Shown here: positions 36,465 through 47,722 of the stretch, one piece after another
Layout of the letters: every line of letters starts with the position of its first letter
Position numbering within the stretch: position 1 is the first letter of the stretch
Assembly (NCBI GenBank): GCA_021018995.1
Contig: CM037588.1
Location: 139,869,725-139,933,724, forward strand
Direction of reading: 5' to 3'
Source: Chloranthus sessilifolius
Lineage: Eukaryota; Streptophyta; Magnoliopsida; Chloranthales; Chloranthaceae
DNA length: 64,000 bases
Position numbers and translations under genes: made by a program
Notes under the pieces: model-generated
Seen by the model: only the letters and a program-made list of their open reading frames with translations
Told to the model about the DNA's origin: nothing
The model's database searches: none

Positions 36465-36555
36465 TGTAATAGCCCGAAAAATCACGCTAAACTATGACCT
36501 CGGGATTCGTGCCCGATCGGTCATAGGTTTGACCAAATGGAAGTCCAATAGTTAC
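36465..36555 (+). repeat. 3' LTR remnant of element B
   Basis: TGTAATAGCCCGAAAAATCA to TCCAATAGTTA matches the first 90 or so bases of the 5' LTR at 25985. Sequence from 36556 onward matches the LTR of element C instead. Confidence 0.9.
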
Positions 36556-36996
36556 AGGTGCTGAGCCTGACCTTGGGTCAGAGGATCCGGAGGACTCCGA
36601 TTATATTCCCGAGGAGGATTTGGATATACCAGCTGAGGAGTTCTTCCCGTGATCTTAGATTTTCTATTTTTTGGTATTTTGTCTGGATATTATTTTTGGA
36701 TTGATGAGCCTTAGACTATTATTTTGATCTTCTGATATCACTCGAGGAACCATTATTGTGAACCTCTATTTTAGGTGATCGGATTGGCCATCACCGGTGG
36801 TTCCTTTTGGTTCCTCACAGTGATATATCTAATTTAGTTATATGAAGCTTTTGTTTTTGGATTAAGAATGTTGCCTCTGTCTTTAGACCTTTGTTTATGT
36901 TGCCGGCTTCTGTTTGTTACGGCTTATTGAGAAATCAATAAGTTGATGAACCGGCCTTTCCTATACCTTAGGGATTGGAAAAGTCGGGTCGTCACA
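36556..36996 (+). repeat. 5' LTR of element C, second piece
   Basis: GACCTTGGGTCAGAGGATCC to GGTCGTCACA matches 44570-44999 with about three differences. The primer-binding site of element C follows at 36999 (TGGTATCAGAG). Confidence 0.92.
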
Positions 36997-36998
36997 GT

Positions 36999-37009
36999 TG
37001 GTATCAGAG
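36999..37009 (+). promoter_or_regulatory. Primer-binding site of element C
   Basis: TGGTATCAGAG follows the LTR end by two bases and matches initiator methionine tRNA over its first eleven positions. Confidence 0.88.
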
Positions 37010-37109
37010 AACGGCTCTAGGTTCAGAGTCTTTGGACTAGGGGTTAGATTATTTCTAACAATTTATTACTGATCAATTGTTATTATTTGTTTAACAATGA
37101 CAGATCAGC

Positions 37110-38355
37110 ATGCCTCCACGGTTTAGAGGCAGAGGCCGAGGTATAGAGGGACCTCGTCTGTTTCGCATTGAGGAGATTGATGAGGCGAGGCACCTCATAT
37201 GGCGAGAGGCGAGTTGCTTGGCCCTAATCGAGCCTTTGGGAGCTGCTAGGCAAGACAGAGGAATGTGGACGAGGTGTTGGCAGCCTTGGCTACTAACATG
37301 GCCAATGAGACTGACCATTGACCGACAGAGAGATCTGACTAGACATCGCCGGGAGGATTCGAGAGTTTAGGAGGATGAGACCTCCTACATTCTCGAAGCT
37401 GACGGATCCTATGGAAGCCGAGGCATGGCTGGATGAGATAGAGAAAATATTTGAAGTGTTGCGGTGTCAGAATATATCGAGAAAGTACTGGGCATCTTTC
37501 AAACTTTTGGGTGAGGCCACCCGTGGTGGAAGTCTGTTCAGGGATGAGAGCGGGACTACCCCAATACTCCATGGACTTGGGTAGAGTTGGAGACATTTAA
37601 CGATCGATACTTTCCAAGATCATACGTGTCGATTGGGAGGTCCAATTTATCGAATTGAAGCAGAATGAGATGTCGGTCTTGAGTATGGCGCAGAATTTGA
37701 TAGACTTTCGATTTGCACTACATGTGGCCACCGGTGATGAGAGCTCGAAATTTTAGAGAGGTTTGAGGCGAACATTCGTGAGAGGGTGTCGATGTGGGAA
37801 ATGGAGACGATATCTTGGCGTGATGTCCAAGGCCCTCATTGCGAGAGGAAGATATTCAAAAGATTTGAGGCGAGAGCAGGGTAATAAAATAGGTTTGGTC
37901 AGGATGCAGAGTGCTTCAGAAAGGTGAACAAAAAGCCGAGGTTCTCTAAACCTCCTCCCTACCCTAGTCACCATCATATTCTAGACATTTGTTGCTTGGG
38001 ACGATGGCGTCTTCCTATCGAGAGACCTCGAGTCGTCACCGGGGCGACCTTTGAGCCGGGAGCACTCTGCGAGTGGAGCTTACGTGGCTCGAGGGCTCGA
38101 CGAGAGGATCACCGTTACTCTGTTTCTACCCCAGTGTGCAAGATGTGGAAATCACATAAGGCAGAGGATTGCGACGGAACCTGGAGGATGCTTGAGTGTG
38201 GACAAAGTTGGTCACATGATCAAGGATTGTCCTACTATTGAGAAAGGGCGACCACTGACGGTCTCTACGCAAAAAATCGACACGACCTACAGTTCAAGGT
38301 CGGGCTTATGCGGTGACTGCACAGGATGCCCAAACGTCGAATGACGTCATTCAAG
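37110..38355 (+). mobile_element. gag region of element C, fossil
   Basis: It opens like the gag of A (PPRFRGRGRGIEG). Core gag phrases are recognisable (DPMEAEAWLDEIEKIFEVL, MSVL, VNKKPRF), with zinc-knuckle remnants near 38120-38230. This is the most damaged gag of the three. Confidence 0.75.
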
Positions 38356-38482
38356 GTATCATTAAAGTTGAGACGTCAATTATGCATTGATTCAATTATT
38401 ATTGTTTAAATCTACATACAAGTCAATTATGTTAAAACACATAGGAATCATTGCATATAATTAACAAACTTTTTAACTAAAG
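38356..38482 (+). other. Spacer between gag and protease of element C with GT...AG ends
   Basis: A 127 bp AT-rich segment starts GTATCATTAAAGTTGAGAC and ends TAACTAAAG. Its start resembles that of element A (GTATTATTAAAAGTTGAGA), so the two spacers are related by descent. Confidence 0.55.
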
Positions 38483-39894
38483 GTACACTTATGATGAGTA
38501 GTCGAGACGACGTGGATAAAATTGAAGCACGAGTACTTATAGACCCTGGGTCTACACACTCGTTTATTACTCCTTCCTTCTCAGAGAAGTTGGGTATTAC
38601 TCCCGAACCCCTCGCTTTCATTCTAGATGTCAAGATTCCTACGGGGAGTTCGGTATGCACTGATACAGCATGTCAGTCAGTCATCGTGATGATTGATGAG
38701 CACGAGACATTGACCGACATGATTACGTTGAGCATGGAAGGGTTCGACGTCATTCTCGGAATGGATTGGTTGGCAGCTTATCACGCGAGCGTGGACTGTC
38801 TTCGGAAGATAGTGACCTTCCGACCGCCAAAGCGAAAATCCTTCCGATTCTGTGGAGTCAAATCCAAGGTTGCTCATTTCTTGCCATATAATACCACCTA
38901 TACAGCCAGTAGACTTGCAGAGTTATACCTGAAGGAGATTGTTAGACTGCATGGAATACCGACTAGTATTGTGTCTGATCGAGACCCGTTGTTTACTTCA
39001 CATTTTTGGCAGAGATTTCAGGAGGGCATGGGTTCTCGTCTTGACTTTAGTTTGGTATTTCACCCACAGACGGATGGCCAGACCGAGCGCGTGAACCAGA
39101 TCATTGAGGACATGTTGAGAGCATGTATGTTGGATTTTCACGGGTCATGGGACCAACACTTGCCTCTGATAGAGTTCGCCTACAATAATAGCTTTCAGTC
39201 TAGCATTGGTATGGCTCCGTTCGAGGCTTTATATGGACGGCGGTGTCGATCACCGTTGAACTGGGAAGAAGTGGGTGAGAAGCTCATTATTGGACCTGAG
39301 AGAGACGGTTCGGTTGATACGCGAGCGACTACGAGTAGCTCAGAGTCGTCAGAAGAGCTACGCCGATCTCAAATGGAGACACGTGGATTTTCAGGTAGTT
39401 TTGATATGTCAATGTGTATTTCTTCACTTGGTATTCATTCCATGTGAAATTGGCACTAATGCTCGATTTTTCAGGTCGGTGAGAATGTCTTTGTTCGGAT
39501 TTTGCCTACCAAGGGCGTTATGCGGTTCGGAAAACGAGGGAAACTGAGTCCTCGGTACGTTGGGCCTTTCGAGATATTAGGCCAAGTCGGAGAGGTTGCA
39601 TATCGTGTGGCGTTACCGCCGAAATTATCTGGTATGCACAACGTTTTTCATGTGTCGATGCTGCGTCGATACATCCGTGACCCGACTCACGTACTTGATT
39701 ACCAACCCATCGAGCTTCAGGATGGTTTGAAGGTGGTCGAAGACCCTATTCACATTTTGGATCGCAAGGAGCAGATCCTACGCACTAAAAGTATTCCTTT
39801 GGTCCTCGTGCAATGGCGGAATCATACACCCGAGGAAGCTACCTGGGAGCGTGAAGCTGAGCTCCGCGACCAATTTCCAAACCTTTTTGATTGA
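38483..39894 (+). mobile_element. pol region of element C (protease, integrase, chromodomain tail), fossil
   Basis: Protease is clear near 38540-38830 ([33 protein letters not shown]), integrase core near 38880-39280 (HPQTDGQTERVNQIIEDMLR) and the chromodomain-like tail at 39740-39894 (WRNHTPEEATWERE). Sequence is close to element A throughout. The region is broken. Confidence 0.85.
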
Positions 39895-40869
39895 ATTTTG
39901 AGACATTATGTGTGGAATGTATAATTTCTTGAATTTATATGTAATTATTAATTTTATACAGATGATTTGGCGAGAAAATTTTGTCGGTCCAATATACAGA
40001 TTACTTGGTGCATGTTTCGAAGACTCTACATTATAGAAAATTCAATACTATCGGGCCTACACTTGGTATCTTACACACTACTGGCCATGTGACATAAATT
40101 TGGCCTTGATACTGATGTCATGGCTCTATATATATATACCTATATTTTGTCCATATTTATAGCTTTTAATTGCGTTATGTTGTAGAAATCCTAAAACTTT
40201 TACGAGCCCGACCTAAACCGGACTTATTATTTTCTGAATGGTTATGTGAAATAAATTGGCCAAAAGATTACTTGGCCTATTCTTAAAATTGTCTATGCCA
40301 ATTCCGGCTGTGATAATACAATCATAGTCTGATGAGGTGAAGGGCATGAATTGGGATCAAACAAGGTATATTTAGACCCAAGGGCATGCTTGGAATTCCA
40401 AAAATTTTGAAAATTTTTAAAGATATGATAAAAAAATTATCGTCAAAATGCCAAATCGACCATCGAATTTCTATGAGTTTTCAAGCCAGTTTTCGGCCAA
40501 AAACAGAACCTGAGAAGTTCTGAGGAAATCGACCATCGATTTTCAAAATCGACCATCGATTTTGAAATCGACCATCGATTTTCTCGATTTAAGTTTGGGG
40601 GGTTTAAAACATTTTGGCATTTCGGTTGCCAGTTGTGGGGGTTTTGAGCTTAGGGTTTTGAGGGGTTTCGGACGATTTGGGGATTTTAGAGCTTCCTCTT
40701 CAATTTTTGGCCGCATTCCAAAGGGGATTTCACTACATTTCACAAGGGGAGCATATTTCAATCCTTGCAAAACCGATTTGGGGCTTTTTCACAAGGTAAC
40801 CCTTGCTATATTCTCTGTACATCCCTGTTTTCTTGCATTTTTGTGGGTTTTCTCTTAAATTTTGTTTGA
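39895..40869 (+). other. Non-coding stretch between pol and the extra frame of element C, with a palindrome array
   Basis: Between about 40452 and 40586 there are five copies of TCGACCATCGA, a TCGA-NNN-TCGA motif. The sequence then turns promoter-like and reaches the extra frame at 40870. No other gene is seen. Confidence 0.8.
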
Positions 40870-42198
40870 ATGGGCCCTAAGAAGCAGACACCCATTAGGA
40901 ATCCCACCTCAAAGCGACCGGCTTCTAAAGCTGCGTCTACAAGCCGCACAAAACAGCCCACAGAACCACAGTCGGCTCCACCACCCACTGTCTCTCCTTT
41001 ACCTGAGCAACCCAACGAATTTTGGAGCATTAAAGGCTTCACTTCGGAATATTTGTTTCACCCGGAGTTGTTTGACCAGCAAACGACCACACAATGGGCG
41101 GGTGAATACCTTGAAAAGGCCAAATTGACCTCCCTGTGCACATCCTTTAGCGACCATTTCTATCCCCGACTCGTGCGCCTATTTTATCAGCACATGAGCC
41201 GCGAAGATGGGAAAAGAATCTATACGGAGATTGATGGCCGCGATTATACGTTTGATCTAGAGGACATGGCTGTGGCATTGCGATGCCCTTTAAATCACTC
41301 ACAAACCATGGGTCTAGGTTCTCCCTTCCCCAAACCTGTCCGTTTCGAGGATGTAATCACGCAAATGACGCAAGGCCGTCATGGGTCCGGTAAATCCATC
41401 GTCACGGTCCATATGCCAGAGACCATGTGGATCTTGGATAAAATTTTAAAGGCCACCCTTTACCCTTTTGGTCATCAATCTAAGCGCACCGGTCCCCTTC
41501 AACAAATTCTTTTTGCGGCCTATAAGGAGCGATGGTTTAGTGCTGCTAAAGTCCTTTTTAAAGGGATTATCAAAGCCCGAGAGAAAATGGGCAAACATGT
41601 GAAGAAACCATTGAAGACTATGCCCTATGCTCGCCGAATTTCAGTAATGATTGAGAACTACCGAGCGGGCCCTGCTTATGATATCCCTCCTACTGAACCC
41701 AAATCCACAGCGGGTCGAAAAATTTATAACTTGGTCAATTGGGGTCAAACCTACAGTAGGTTGGTAAAGACTCCAAAGGATGCAGAGGCACCTGATACAG
41801 CTAGTGAGGACGATGATGACCCCACTCATTCTATCCCTGACACTACTACCGCTGCACCTCCTCAGCCCCCACAGAGTGACGTTCTTACACTCTCCGAGTT
41901 CACCCGACAGATGACCGCCATGAGTCATCAGATTCAAGAGCTCACCCACCACACCAGCTCTATGCGTCAGGAGTTGGATGTCCATGGCGGCGCCCTCTCT
42001 TATTTGATGCAGCACGCGTTTTCAGAGGATTACACGACGTATATGGCCGATATCCGTGCTTCAGTATATCGCCCTTCGACATCGGGCGCTGGTACTAGCA
42101 TGCCTTCTACGGCCAGAGAGGATACGGGTGATGATGATGCTACTGCGGGTGATGGTACTTCGAATCGGGCGGGTCCATCTTCTGCCGGGGATTGTTAG
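40870..42198 (+). mobile_element. Extra reading frame of element C after pol (putative plant transposon protein type)
   Basis: A single open frame of 442 codons looks whole. It has a basic N-terminus (PKKQTPIRNPTSKRPASKAA). A conserved domain at roughly residues 40-290 includes EQPNEFWSIKGFTSEYLFHP, FYPRLVRLFYQHM, EIDGRDYTF, GSGKSIVTVHMPETMWILDK and KTMPYARRISVM. A predicted helical segment (EFTRQMTAMSHQIQELTHHT) follows, and the tail is acidic and serine-rich. It aligns block by block with the extra frame of element B. Function is unknown. Confidence 0.8.
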
Positions 42199-42730
42199 TA
42201 TACTTGGGGGAGGGGGTACTGCTTTAATTTATGGTTGTTATGGGTCTGTATTTATTTACAGCTTGGATTATTTTGGACCTGGTGGTCCTTCTTTTGTTAT
42301 CTTTTATCTTTTCTGTCTTTTGCTTTGCTCTGGATACTTTGCTTATCTTGGTTTGTATATAGTTCAGTTAGATACTTGTTTTCATCTTTTGATATGCGTG
42401 TTGGATCTTATGTGCGTTGCTTTTGCTGTCATTTTGGTATATGATTCCGTTCGATGCTTGTGTGGATTTACTCTTATGTCACTTTTGTACTTCCTGTTTC
42501 TTTGATGGCTTTCATGCGTCACTGTGCATCGGTCTCCCGGCACGTGACACTTGGGGTGTGGGCATCCATGTACGGATGCAATCCACTATGGTCTTTTAAT
42601 GCCACATGCAGTACATCCATGTTACTACGGATCCCATCCGAAACATGGTGCCCCATGTTTTCTCTTCTTTTATTGTCTGGTGTGTGTTATGTTCAATTTT
42701 CGCGGACGAAAATTCCTAAGGAGGGGTGAA
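42199..42730 (+). other. 3' non-coding region and polypurine tract of element C
   Basis: It holds the hairpin module shared with element A (42539-42632; stem GCATCC/GGATGC at 42562-42579) and ends in GAAAATTCCTAAGGAGGGG, the polypurine tract, directly before the 3' LTR. Overlapping short frames here are T-rich and not protein-like. Confidence 0.8.
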
Positions 42731-44999
42731 TGTAATATCCCTGATATTTTTGACCTATTTTCGTTTACCTCGAAAAGCGTGTCCGAAAAATATTGTGGAC
42801 TATTTTAGATTTTTGGTAATCTAAGTCTATGATAAGACTTTTGGCATATGGATTTCGTTTTAAGAGGTGTGCAAGTCATGTAATCTATGACTCACACAAT
42901 AGCATTGGTGCTTGTGTTTAACACCGGATAATGTTTAAACTTAAGTAGATAAGTATTAATTATAAATATCTAGATTTTTAGTAGGTTTTGTTTTATATTA
43001 TAAAGAGAGAGAGATTTGAGAGAATTTACACTTCTCTCTTTCGGTTGAAAGTAAATTGCAAACTAATTGGGCTGCTTTTGATCTTTAGATCTTGAGATAG
43101 TGAGAGCTCCTCTTCCCATCTCAACCATTGGTTTAATTGGTATTTGAAATTGGATCAGTTTGAGATATTGGAAGAGAAGGTTAGAGGAGAGGATATCACT
43201 GTGTTGTTAGGATCTGTGCAATGGAAGAAGGGTTATATGGGCTGACTTGAAACTTAAAACCTTCAATCATAGAAGCTTGTTCCGGTGCGTGAATCGGTAC
43301 AAGGGGATCAACAGATTTAGCTACAAGAGGTATGCCTTGAAACCTCCTTATGTAAATTTGTTGGGTTTTGTTAAGAAATTAAGATTTGGATTCAATAGAA
43401 AGGATGGAATGGCTGTGTAGAAAATGATGAAAAAGAATCCGGGCATGTTAAATTAACAGCCACAGAGCCTGGGAAATTCGACTGTCGATTTCAAAATCGA
43501 CTGTCGAAATTGGAAATCGACTGTCGAATTGGAAATCGACAGTCGAAAATGAGATTTAAGCTTGAAACAGAGTTCTGAAATTCGATGGTCGAATTTAAAA
43601 TCGACCATCGAATTTCAAATTCGACCATCGAATTTGAAATCGATGGTCGAATTCTGTCCAGCTTTTGGCTTTTACATATTTGATTGGATTTTTATTTTTT
43701 GAGCTTTTGGGGTTAATTTTTGGGTTCTATATTAACACTGAGGGTGTTAATATATGTAGGTTTTGACAATTGGGAGTCCTTGGAGAGGACTACTTGTTCA
43801 TGCTTTTGAATTGTCTTGGTTAAGGTAGGGGAATCCTAATTATTATTTGCATGAATTATAAGCATAAATTGTCATAAATCATGTTATTTTTAGAATCATG
43901 AAATATAGAAATTTCATTACACACAGTGAAATTAAAAACTTTGAACATATGATACAATCCGAAAATTTGTAAACCTTATCATAAATAAGAATCATTAGAA
44001 ATCAGAACCTCAGCTAAATTTGAATCAGAACCTCAGTTAACTTTTGAATCAGAACTTCGAATCAGAACTTTGAAAAAAATCAGTATATGATATGAATAAT
44101 AAGCTTTGATATGTGTTAGCATTTGCATTTGATTTTGGGTTCATAAGTACGATGCCCTAGATTTCACCAACCGTGTTGACGGTAAAACTTTGGCGCAAGT
44201 TTCCCTCATAGCGTAGGGGCTTGTTGCATTTTCGAAATGGGTTCATGAACGACGATGGTCAGTAGGGTCTTCCCATTGGTCACGTAGTCTGCTCTCATGC
44301 TATAGGAAATTTGGGAGATAAAATTAAGTTATAAATTTAAGACAAGAAGCATGCTAAATCAGAACATTTGAACACTTTAGATTTTATTATCAGTTTTGAC
44401 TCAGGATTAGAACTGGAGATTTAATTTGAAAAGCATCATTGAAAAACCATATTTGATCTGATTCCGTCTTTTGAAAACCTTTACTTATAAGAAATGCAAA
44501 TAGATCTGTCTTCCTCTATTGAGCTTGGCTGTTAGCTCACCCTCGACTATACGTCACAAGTCTTTGAGGACCGACTTGGGTCAGAGGATCCGGAGGACTC
44601 CGATTATATTCCCGAGGAGGATTTGGATATACCAGCTGAGGAGTTCTTTCCGTGATCTTAGATTTTCTATTTTTTGGTATTTTGTCTGGATATTATTTTT
44701 GGATTGATGAGCCTTAGGCTATTATTTTGATCTTCTGATATCACTCGAGGAACCATTATTGTGAACCTCTATTTTAGGTGATCGGATTGGCCATCACCGG
44801 TGGTTCCTTTTGGTTCCTCACAGTGATATATTTAATTTAGTTATATGAAGCTTTTGTTTTTGGATTAAGAATGTTGCCTCTGTCTTTAGACCTTTGTTTA
44901 TGTTGCCGGCTTCTGTTTGTTACGGCTTATTGAGAAATCAATAAGTTGATGAACCGGCCTTTCCTATACCTTAGGGATTGGAAAAGTCGGGTCGTCACA
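42731..44999 (+). repeat. 3' LTR of element C
   Basis: TGTAATATCCCTGATATTTT to GGTCGTCACA, 2269 bp, followed by the TATGT duplication. Its ends match the two 5' LTR pieces of element C. It contains a palindrome array at about 43474-43655. Confidence 0.93.
43474..43655. repeat. TCGA-NNN-TCGA palindrome array in the LTR of element C
   Basis: First come four copies of the TCGACTGTCGA type (three TCGACTGTCGA, one TCGACAGTCGA), then four of the TCGACCATCGA/TCGATGGTCGA type. Both orientations of the inner triplet occur. Spacers are short and variable. Confidence 0.93.
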
Positions 45000-45004
45000 T
45001 ATGT

Positions 45005-45909
45005 TGTCGATTCCACACGGCACACGTCTCAAATTACACAAGATTTGGCGAAATCTAAATCCCTCTCAATCAGTGCTTATCCAAACGGTGGATTTGGAAA
45101 TGGGGGTCTCAAATCTAGGACAGGATTTTAAATCCAAATGATTCAGCCTTAATTTCTCTTTGGTTTGTATTAGGAGTGTCTCAATTGCATGGATATGGAG
45201 CTTGTACCAATATTTCTACACCAATCTCTGGGTAACCACAGTAAAAACCTGAAAGGACATGCACAATTCTAATTTGTGCATGTATATTTCAAAACTTCCG
45301 AGCTTTGATATATATCACAAATGAACCGCATTATTTGTGGTTCATCTGTAAATGGAAGTGGTTCATCTGTAAATGGAAGATGACCCGCCCTTCTATTGTT
45401 GAACAAGTTCAGAACTATGATATTGCACTACCTGCCTATTGTAAATGACCTACCTCTTGGTCATATGCTTAGTTTGGTCATATCAATGTCAATTGACCAA
45501 GCATATAGCCTGGTTGAGCTGCAGGCATTTGTCAATATTCAGGCCTCCAAGAACGAATTTGGAAAGGTTTTTTCAGATCGATTCCATGGACATGGTTTTT
45601 TGCATAAAATCGATAAAACCTAAAACGAATGCACTAGTGAGAGTGCTTTTGGGTTCTTGTAAAAAATTGTAGGGTGCCAATGGGTTGGGTTGTGTCCAAA
45701 ATTTGGCTGCCCAATAAGAAACTCGCAAATGCTCGACCATTTGGTGCACTTGACCCTACCCGATGGTGCACTCAAGCTGAAGCCAGGAGAGGAAAGGATC
45801 CCATTGAGTAGTCCATCATCAAGTGTCATTAAAATATATGATTAAAATGGACCATTCAGATTTTTGAAGCTGCCCCACTATAAAATATATATCAAGTACA
45901 TTTTGGTAA
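45005..45909. other. Right flank of element C, no recognised gene
   Basis: The first part continues the dispersed repeat interrupted by element C (CCACACGGCACACGTCTC). A 21 bp tandem pair, GTGGTTCATCTGTAAATGGA, lies near 45339-45379. Two overlapping 75-codon frames (45396-45672) show no family resemblance. Confidence 0.5.
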
Positions 45910-46221
45910 TTAAAGAAGACTATTGAAATTATTTAATACCAAAATTAGAAAAATAAAGATCGAGAGTAATCCGATCGCAACGGATATGGCAAGAAAATGT
46001 GACCGACGAATTTGGTTCATTTCTGCCTCCAAATGTCTATTTCCCGAGTCTCCTAAAGCCATTGTCGACATTTGGAAGTCCATTTCCGCCTCCGAGAGTG
46101 TGGTGTATCCTTTATAACTAGCTCCTCGAAAACTATTAACTTGATAGTGACAGTCACACCACCGGTCATATATCCCAGGCCGTCGCCCGGAAAAAACAAC
46201 ATAGTACTTCCATGTTGCCAT
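45910..46221 (-). CDS. Small protein with RNase H1-type hybrid-binding domain and a C-terminal membrane segment
   Basis: The 103-residue frame starts at a natural ATG and has no internal stop. Residues 4-49 match the hybrid-binding (viroplasmin-like) fold: YYVVFSGRRPGIYDRW, then C..QVNSFRGASYKGYTTL and SEAEMDF. This fold, found at the N-terminus of eukaryotic RNase H1, binds RNA-DNA hybrids or double-stranded RNA. Residues about 75-99 are strongly hydrophobic (FLAISVAIGLLSIFIFLILV), predicting a tail anchor. There is no RNase H catalytic domain. The fold also occurs in caulimovirus viroplasmin, but I see no other viral part nearby, and similar small proteins are annotated in plants. It looks like an intact single-exon host gene; function unknown. 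Confidence 0.65.
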   Translation of the reverse strand: MATWKYYVVFSGRRPGIYDRWCDCHYQVNSFRGASYKGYTTLSEAEMDFQMSTMALGDSGNRHLEAEMNQIRRSHFLAISVAIGLLSIFIFLILVLNNFNSLL

Positions 46222-47560
46222 GCTGAAATATCTACAAAAAAGAATATTATTTAGAAGTTAATTTATCATATCCGCATGAAAATTCTGAAAATTGGAAAAG
46301 GGAATTGCAGGGCGGCCTGATGCCGGTATTTTAAAAGCCCGATTTTAATTGGGGAGGGCTAACTCACGCAAAACACTTCAAACAAATCAGAGGTCAGCAA
46401 AGTGAAATATTCCTAGCAAAGAAAAATTATGCGTACAAAATAAACCTCACAAAAATCAGATCAAAAGGAAGGCAATTGTGTGTGGTGGGTTTAACATGGA
46501 AGTGATGGCTGGGTTGATTTGCACCATGAGAGGAGGGACTTGTTTTTTAAATTAGAAACTCAGATAAAAAATGGCCAATTGGCAGTAGGATATGAGGGGT
46601 TATTAGTAAAGAAACAATGGATCAAGGAGGTGTAATGAGAAGCTTGCCAAAAAATTGAAAACAGGAAACTGATTAGACCAAAAATCCATCAACAATGAGT
46701 TCCGAAAACTTCAATAATTATTCCAAAATTCAAATTTTCTACCCAAATTTACGAAGAATCCTATTCTGTTTCTATGAGAAATGTAAAGCATCATTTATAA
46801 TTATCGAAAATAAATCAATATTTAAATTCTATGCATATACAACCCTATATAAATTCATGATATTACAAATGGACAAATTTTTTTCTAATTTTCTCGGCAT
46901 TCACATCCAAAGAGTCCAATGAAATTCGTGCAATACCATTTAGCTGTAACAAATTAAGGTGAATCAACTAAAGCAATTGACATGAGTGCAAATATGAGAA
47001 ATCTTTAATGGGAGGTTCAAAAGAGTCTGCCATCACTTACAGCGGAAAATCCAATCCTTCAATAAACTCTTTTAAGCGACAATACTTTGTCATTGCTCTC
47101 TACTCAAAACCTTTAGCTTCTCTTATGGTTTTGGAAAAGGATTATGTACGCACCACCTAAAAGAAATAACACAACAAACCCATGAGTCCTAGCATTAGGC
47201 AGTACATGAAAGAAACTGATTCATATTTCACAGAAAGGATCTTGAAATCATGGTCACTTTTCTGAGATGGGTGTCACGTGAAATAAATCACTAGCCGTCT
47301 AATGGTACACTGATGATCTCAATATTGGAAGGGTAAATGATCTCCATCGCCTCATTCAATGTAGTCAATGTATTTCAGTGTGATGAGAGGTTAAAGATTT
47401 GGTGGGTGAGTTTAAAACTAATCTTCCTTCCATCTATCCTATCAATTAGTGCTTCTGATCTTCAATCCTGACCGTTTAATTAATTAATCAGTTGTAGGAT
47501 GGTTCATAGTTCAAAAGTATGACAAAATACAGCAAACGAAGACATTAAATCAGTTTTAAC
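46222..47560. other. AT-rich sequence, upstream flank of the hybrid-binding-domain gene
   Basis: No further gene is recognised. It should hold the promoter of the minus-strand gene ending at 45910, but no convincing TATA box was picked out. Around 47235-47400 pieces of the dispersed repeat family occur (GGATCTTGAAATCATGG). Confidence 0.45.
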
Positions 47561-47722
47561 CAAGGATCAAAATTCTGGATTTGGTTTCGATTTTTGTGGG
47601 AACCGAAAGTGAAATTTTGGCAGATTTTCATCTCTATGCTTAAATCCCAAAATTTTGGGATTTTGTTTCGGTTTCCATGGGGATCGAAATTTTGGTCATT
47701 TTGGCAGAAATTTTGATCCTTG
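47561..47722. mobile_element. Small MITE related to hAT-type elements
   Basis: CAAGGATCAAAATTCTG at the left and CAGAAATTTTGATCCTTG at the right are near-perfect inverted repeats 162 bp apart, and the centre holds the palindrome CCCAAAATTTTGGG. The ends resemble those of the MITE at 49360 (CATGGATCAAAATCTCGG). No clean 8 bp duplication is seen. Confidence 0.65.

Larger units (their letters stand above)
25985..36555 (+). mobile_element. Ty3/gypsy chromovirus B (Tekay/Del-like), inserted in the 5' LTR of element C, broken
   Basis: The 5' LTR (25985-28505) begins TGTAATAGCCCGAAAAAT, and the same start recurs at 36465 after a polypurine tract, as a 3' LTR remnant. Between them are primer-binding site, gag, spacer, pol with chromodomain-like tail, a palindrome array and an extra reading frame. 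Sequence before 25985 and after 36555 belongs to the LTR of element C. No second copy of its target duplication is visible. The element is broken in several places. Confidence 0.9.
25409..44999 (+). mobile_element. Ty3/gypsy chromovirus C (Tekay/Del-like), entered by element B, broken
   Basis: The target duplication TATGT flanks it exactly (25404-25408 and 45000-45004). Its 3' LTR is 42731-44999, and its 5' LTR is present in two pieces on either side of element B (25409-25984 and about 36556-36996). Parts seen are primer-binding site, gag, protease, integrase, chromodomain-like tail, an extra reading frame and 3' LTR. A recognisable RT-RNase H block is not among them. The LTR pieces agree at roughly 99 percent by eye, so the insertion is young, and element B must be younger still. 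It is broken in several places. Confidence 0.92.

Noticed and set aside
42056-42505. Frame of 149 codons overlapping the end of the extra frame of element C
   Set aside because: Very hydrophobic and Cys/Leu-rich because the DNA is T-rich 3' non-coding sequence; no start context or homology.
45910-46221. Hybrid-binding-domain gene considered as an endogenous caulimovirus piece
   Set aside because: No reverse transcriptase, movement or coat regions are nearby and the frame is intact with a membrane tail; a host gene is more likely.
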